This document shows, piece after piece, positions 60,706 through 64,000 of a DNA stretch of 64,000 nucleotides. A model generated the notes under the pieces. That model did not search any database, was not told the origin of the DNA, and saw nothing but the letters and a program-made list of their open reading frames with translations. This DNA comes from Turbatrix aceti. Its lineage: Eukaryota > Nematoda > Chromadorea > Rhabditida > Panagrolaimidae. Within the stretch, counting starts at the first letter, position 1, and every line of letters begins with the position of its first letter. The position numbers and the translations under genes were made by a program. The DNA is taken from assembly GCA_963969345.1 (NCBI GenBank), contig OZ017770.1, positions 5,775,246 to 5,839,245 on the forward strand, written 5' to 3'.

Positions 60706-63700
60706 ATGGAACAGCTTGTTGCCAGAATTCGTCGCAATGGCCATATGCGAACACTTTCTGACAACCTTCTCTTCGGGCTGCTCTCGAACAGCGACCCCTA
60801 TGCTGATCGAGTCAGCGCAGGCGTCATCTGTAAGAAACTGATTCATTATTATTTTTTATTTTCTGTTTCTCTCGCATCGCTTTCGTATTCTTTGAAAATT
60901 TTTAAAACACCATTATACGTTTTTGGCCTGTTGAATCTTTCATAGCCATTCAAATTAAGCCGTTATCTCCGTGTAGGCACGTTGTCCTGGAAGCCGTGCC
61001 TTGTTTTACTGTTCGTCAGCGCTGATAGAGTCTAGCTGCCAAACCTATCACTCTGCCTTCATTTTTGAAATGAGCAGACTAATATTCTAAAGCATTGTCT
61101 TATATTTTTTTTACTCTCAGCAATGCAATTCTTTGTTTTTTCTGTCAATGGTACAGCGTTGTTACCCTGCATATCACTTCCACAGAGTCCACGTATTTCG
61201 GCTAAAAAACACGTACCCCGTGGCTTCATTTTTCAAAGCTTGTCGGCAGGCCTTTTACAAAGTCCATAAATTTTTTATAGTCGTTTTTTTGTGCATAAAA
61301 ACACCTGCGAAGGGCAGTAATTACGGGCATTATACTTTACCTGAGTCTTTTTTCTACTTCACCTAAAAAACTACATTTTTATCCTTTGCTAATAGTTTTC
61401 TTTTTAGTTTTTCCTATTGCTTCCGTTTTCATTTCTTCCTGTTTAAGATAGTCCCTTATTTACGTTCGTTTTTTACAGTGTTTCAACAGAACGACGTCAT
61501 TGGATACTGGTACCTTTTACTGTCCGGCGAAGTCGAATTGTACATCTCATCTCAGACGGTATGCAACAGTTCATTACTTTTATTTCTTGTGCTTCTTAGC
61601 GCCATTATCACACAAGCGCAATATAAATTTATACACTTTGCTAAAAAAAATTACAATGTTTTTTGTGAATGCTTGTTGATGACATGCTAGTTGCCTTTTT
61701 CTCTCTTACAGACCGACGTCAACGCAACTACCGCTGTCGCATACAACAACACACATCACATACAGGGTCAATATCCCTCTCATTATTCGGCTTGCTCAAG
61801 ACCCTCCTATCTTTCAAGAAGACAATATCATAGTGACTCTTTCATCACCAAGTTGGGCCCTGGCACGTTATTTGGGGAACTTAATTTATACGCACATTCG
61901 TGTTCTGCAAGAATCAGCAAACCCGCCGAATTTGTTCGCATCACTCAATCTCACTTTTTAAACATCTACAGCGTAAGAGGTGTTAAACATCATAATTAAG
62001 TGTGACAGAAGTTTTCAGCATCACGCCGACTACCTCCAACCCTATATTTGCATAATGGAAGATCTCGTCAACGACCATGCTTCTTCTAGTTCGGGTTGTT
62101 CATATTTATGTTTTTTCGTACTCATAGTCACTTGTTTCAGCGGTCATGGGTAATGGGCTAAACGTGTTACGGCGCCCCCTAAATCCTGCCAATAACGGTG
62201 AGCCTTTCAGCATCGTTGTCTTTTTTACTTTCTTTTCAGATAAATTTGACATGTCAAATGTCCAACGTGCCTTCAACGAAGCAGCCCAGCCAACAGACAG
62301 CAGGATACCCGAAAATGGCACTGCATGGAAGGAGGCTAACCTCTTTGAGCTTAATAACACTATGGTAATTTAAGACCAGGGGAGGATAATTACGAAAAAA
62401 AATTGCATTTTAGTCTTTTGAAACCCGCATCCACGAAGCTGGACTCGTAATCAAGAGAACGATGCAGATCCGTAATCCTCAGCTAATTAGAGACCGACAG
62501 GCGCAACGAGTGGTACTTGATTGAAGCACGCGCAAAAGTCTAAAAAATTTGTTACAGGTTTATTCACAGTGCATGATTGGCTCAGAGATGACAAAGTGGA
62601 TGGCACAGCAGGTTTCGGAGATCCTCCAACAACCCATGCAATCAATTAACAACCTACAAATTATTGGGATGTGGCAGGCACTCATGGAACATCATATTGT
62701 CTCTCACATAACGAATGAATCTCAGTTCAAAGATAAATACGTGTTCTACAAATGGACTATCGACGATCCATTTGAGAGTTACTATCGTGCTAGAGGCGAG
62801 CATCCCAATATGCAACCTATGCAGACCCCTGGAGGCAACATAATCATTTCGGGCTCCAGTGGCGATGGTCCGGCGACGCGGAGCTTTGAAATACCAGGTT
62901 TTACGGATCTGCAAAATACACTGTTTTTTCTGAGCACAATCGGACCTGACTCCTTGTTTCGGATGATACTGACCAAATCGTAAGAATAGACTTTTTTGCA
63001 ACTTTGTTTGCACGCTTTTTTTGTTTTTAGACCGATGGAAAGAAACCCCGAAGAACTCGAGCTGGTTTACGAGGAGTTGCTCCATGTGAAGGCGCTCTCA
63101 CATCTCAGCACCATGGTAAAACGTGAACTGGCGAGTGTCATTCGCTTTGAGCAACACCAATACGCCGGAACCGTCCTTTTTCATCAAGGTGAAGAGGGTA
63201 AGAGCTGGTATATAATTCTGAAGGGCAGCGTCGACGTCAGCATCATAGGCAAAGTGAGTTTTTTTATATATATTGATAGTCGGGTGAAAGAGGGAGCTCT
63301 GCGCTTCCGGTTTGCGTGCATGAGATGTGGCATACGTTTTGCTTTAGGGCGTCGTTTGTACACTGCATGAAGGAGACGATTTCGGAAAGCTGGCACTGGT
63401 TAACGACGTACCAAGAGCGGCTACAATTGCTCTTCGAGAAAATAATTCACAATTTCTACGTGTTGACAAGCTGGATTTTAATAGGTTTGTCGTGTTTGAC
63501 AATTATACTGAGATTGCAGTGACATTTGGGATGTTTAAGGATACTCCGCGATGTTGAGGCGAACACGGTGCGTCTTAAAGAACATGATCAAGACGTTCTG
63601 GTTCTCGAAAAAATCAATCTCTCAGCACCGGGATCATCCAATAGCACGTCACAAAAAAATCAGTGCTGGTTTGTCTCCGACGTTTTTTTCGGAGCGCTCT

Positions 63701-64000
63701 GACAAACGTCAATCACTTTTAGTTACTCTGTAATGGCTGGATTTCCGGAGAAGATGCTTGAGTACGTGTTAGAAACACGGATAGATGCTCAGGTGGACGA
63801 GGTTGTACTGGATACCTTTTTGGAAGATTTCATTCTTACGCACATTGTTTACATGCCATCTAGCGGGCTATGTAATTACCTCAAAAATTACTACTCTCGA
63901 CGCGGAGCTACGGTTTGTTTTTGTCTTTTTTTGGTCTCCGAAAACATTTATAAATAATTTTTACCTTTTTCAGGCGTATGGAAAAAATGGCATTGTTGTA
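60706..64000 (+). CDS. epac-1: EPAC, cAMP-activated Rap guanine nucleotide exchange factor (partial, 3' cut)
   Basis: Rap1/2 GEF directly activated by cAMP. Exons: 60706-60829, 61479-61558, 61712-61972, 62019-62094, 62141-62197, 62240-62364, 62414-62509, 62558-62979, 63031-63253, 63348-63484, 63540-63662, 63723-63912 and 63974 to the window edge. Domain order: CNB-A ([33 protein letters not shown]), DEP ([27 protein letters not shown]), CNB-B ([43 protein letters not shown]), [24 protein letters not shown], then the start of REM ([17 protein letters not shown]). The RA and CDC25 catalytic parts would lie beyond the window. An in-frame TAG just upstream fixes ATG 60706 as the first start. CNB-A is unusual: it carries an insert and has Cys where the phosphate-binding Arg is expected. 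Confidence 0.95.

Overview
The window reads as nuclear DNA from a nematode. The genes are broken by many short GT-AG introns, most of them 40-90 bp. Several products are nematode hallmarks: a cuticle collagen, a transthyretin-like secreted protein, a vWA-ZP cuticlin and an NLP-10-type neuropeptide precursor. Most start codons lie a few bases after a pyrimidine-rich TTTYAG, as expected for spliced-leader trans-splicing. I cannot name the species. All gene models were spliced by eye from reading frames, splice signals and remembered family consensus; no database search was run.

Layout. 1.5-2.7 kb (+): cuticle collagen. 2.7-3.2 kb (-): transthyretin-like protein. 3.9-5.0 kb (-): NEK8/NEKL-2-type kinase. 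5.9-13.3 kb (+): a Shaw (Kv3) potassium channel locus with one T1 domain followed by two complete S1-S6 cores, separated by an 855 bp hAT-type non-autonomous transposon with a perfect 8 bp target-site duplication. 14.3-20.2 kb (-): GRAF-type BAR-PH-RhoGAP-SH3 protein with a likely internal alternative start exon. 20.2-26.1 kb: no recognisable gene. 26.1-32.0 kb (-): TMEM131. 33.2-36.2 kb (+): a second, Shab/EXP-2-like Kv channel. 36.6-37.4 kb (-): tetraspanin. 39.4-40.6 kb (-): galactose-1-phosphate uridylyltransferase. 41.4-44.8 kb (+): closely spaced MRPL35, ALG11 and YKT6, an operon-like cluster. 47.2-47.8 kb (-): NLP-10-type precursor. 49.7-54.9 kb (+): vWA-mucin-ZP transmembrane protein. 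55.1-55.7 kb (+): myosin essential light chain. 56.2-56.7 kb (-): Yippee-like protein. 60.7 kb to the end (+): the N-terminal part of EPAC, running off the window.

Functional themes. Two voltage-gated K+ channels, a neuropeptide precursor and a cAMP-activated Rap GEF point to neuromuscular signalling. A collagen, a cuticlin and TMEM131 (a collagen-secretion factor) relate to cuticle formation. MRPL35, ALG11 and YKT6 are housekeeping genes of the kind often placed in nematode operons. The most unusual item is the Shaw locus: the T1 part ends at a phase-0 donor, and both cores begin at the same residue with phase-0 acceptors, so alternative splicing could give one channel gene two different pores.
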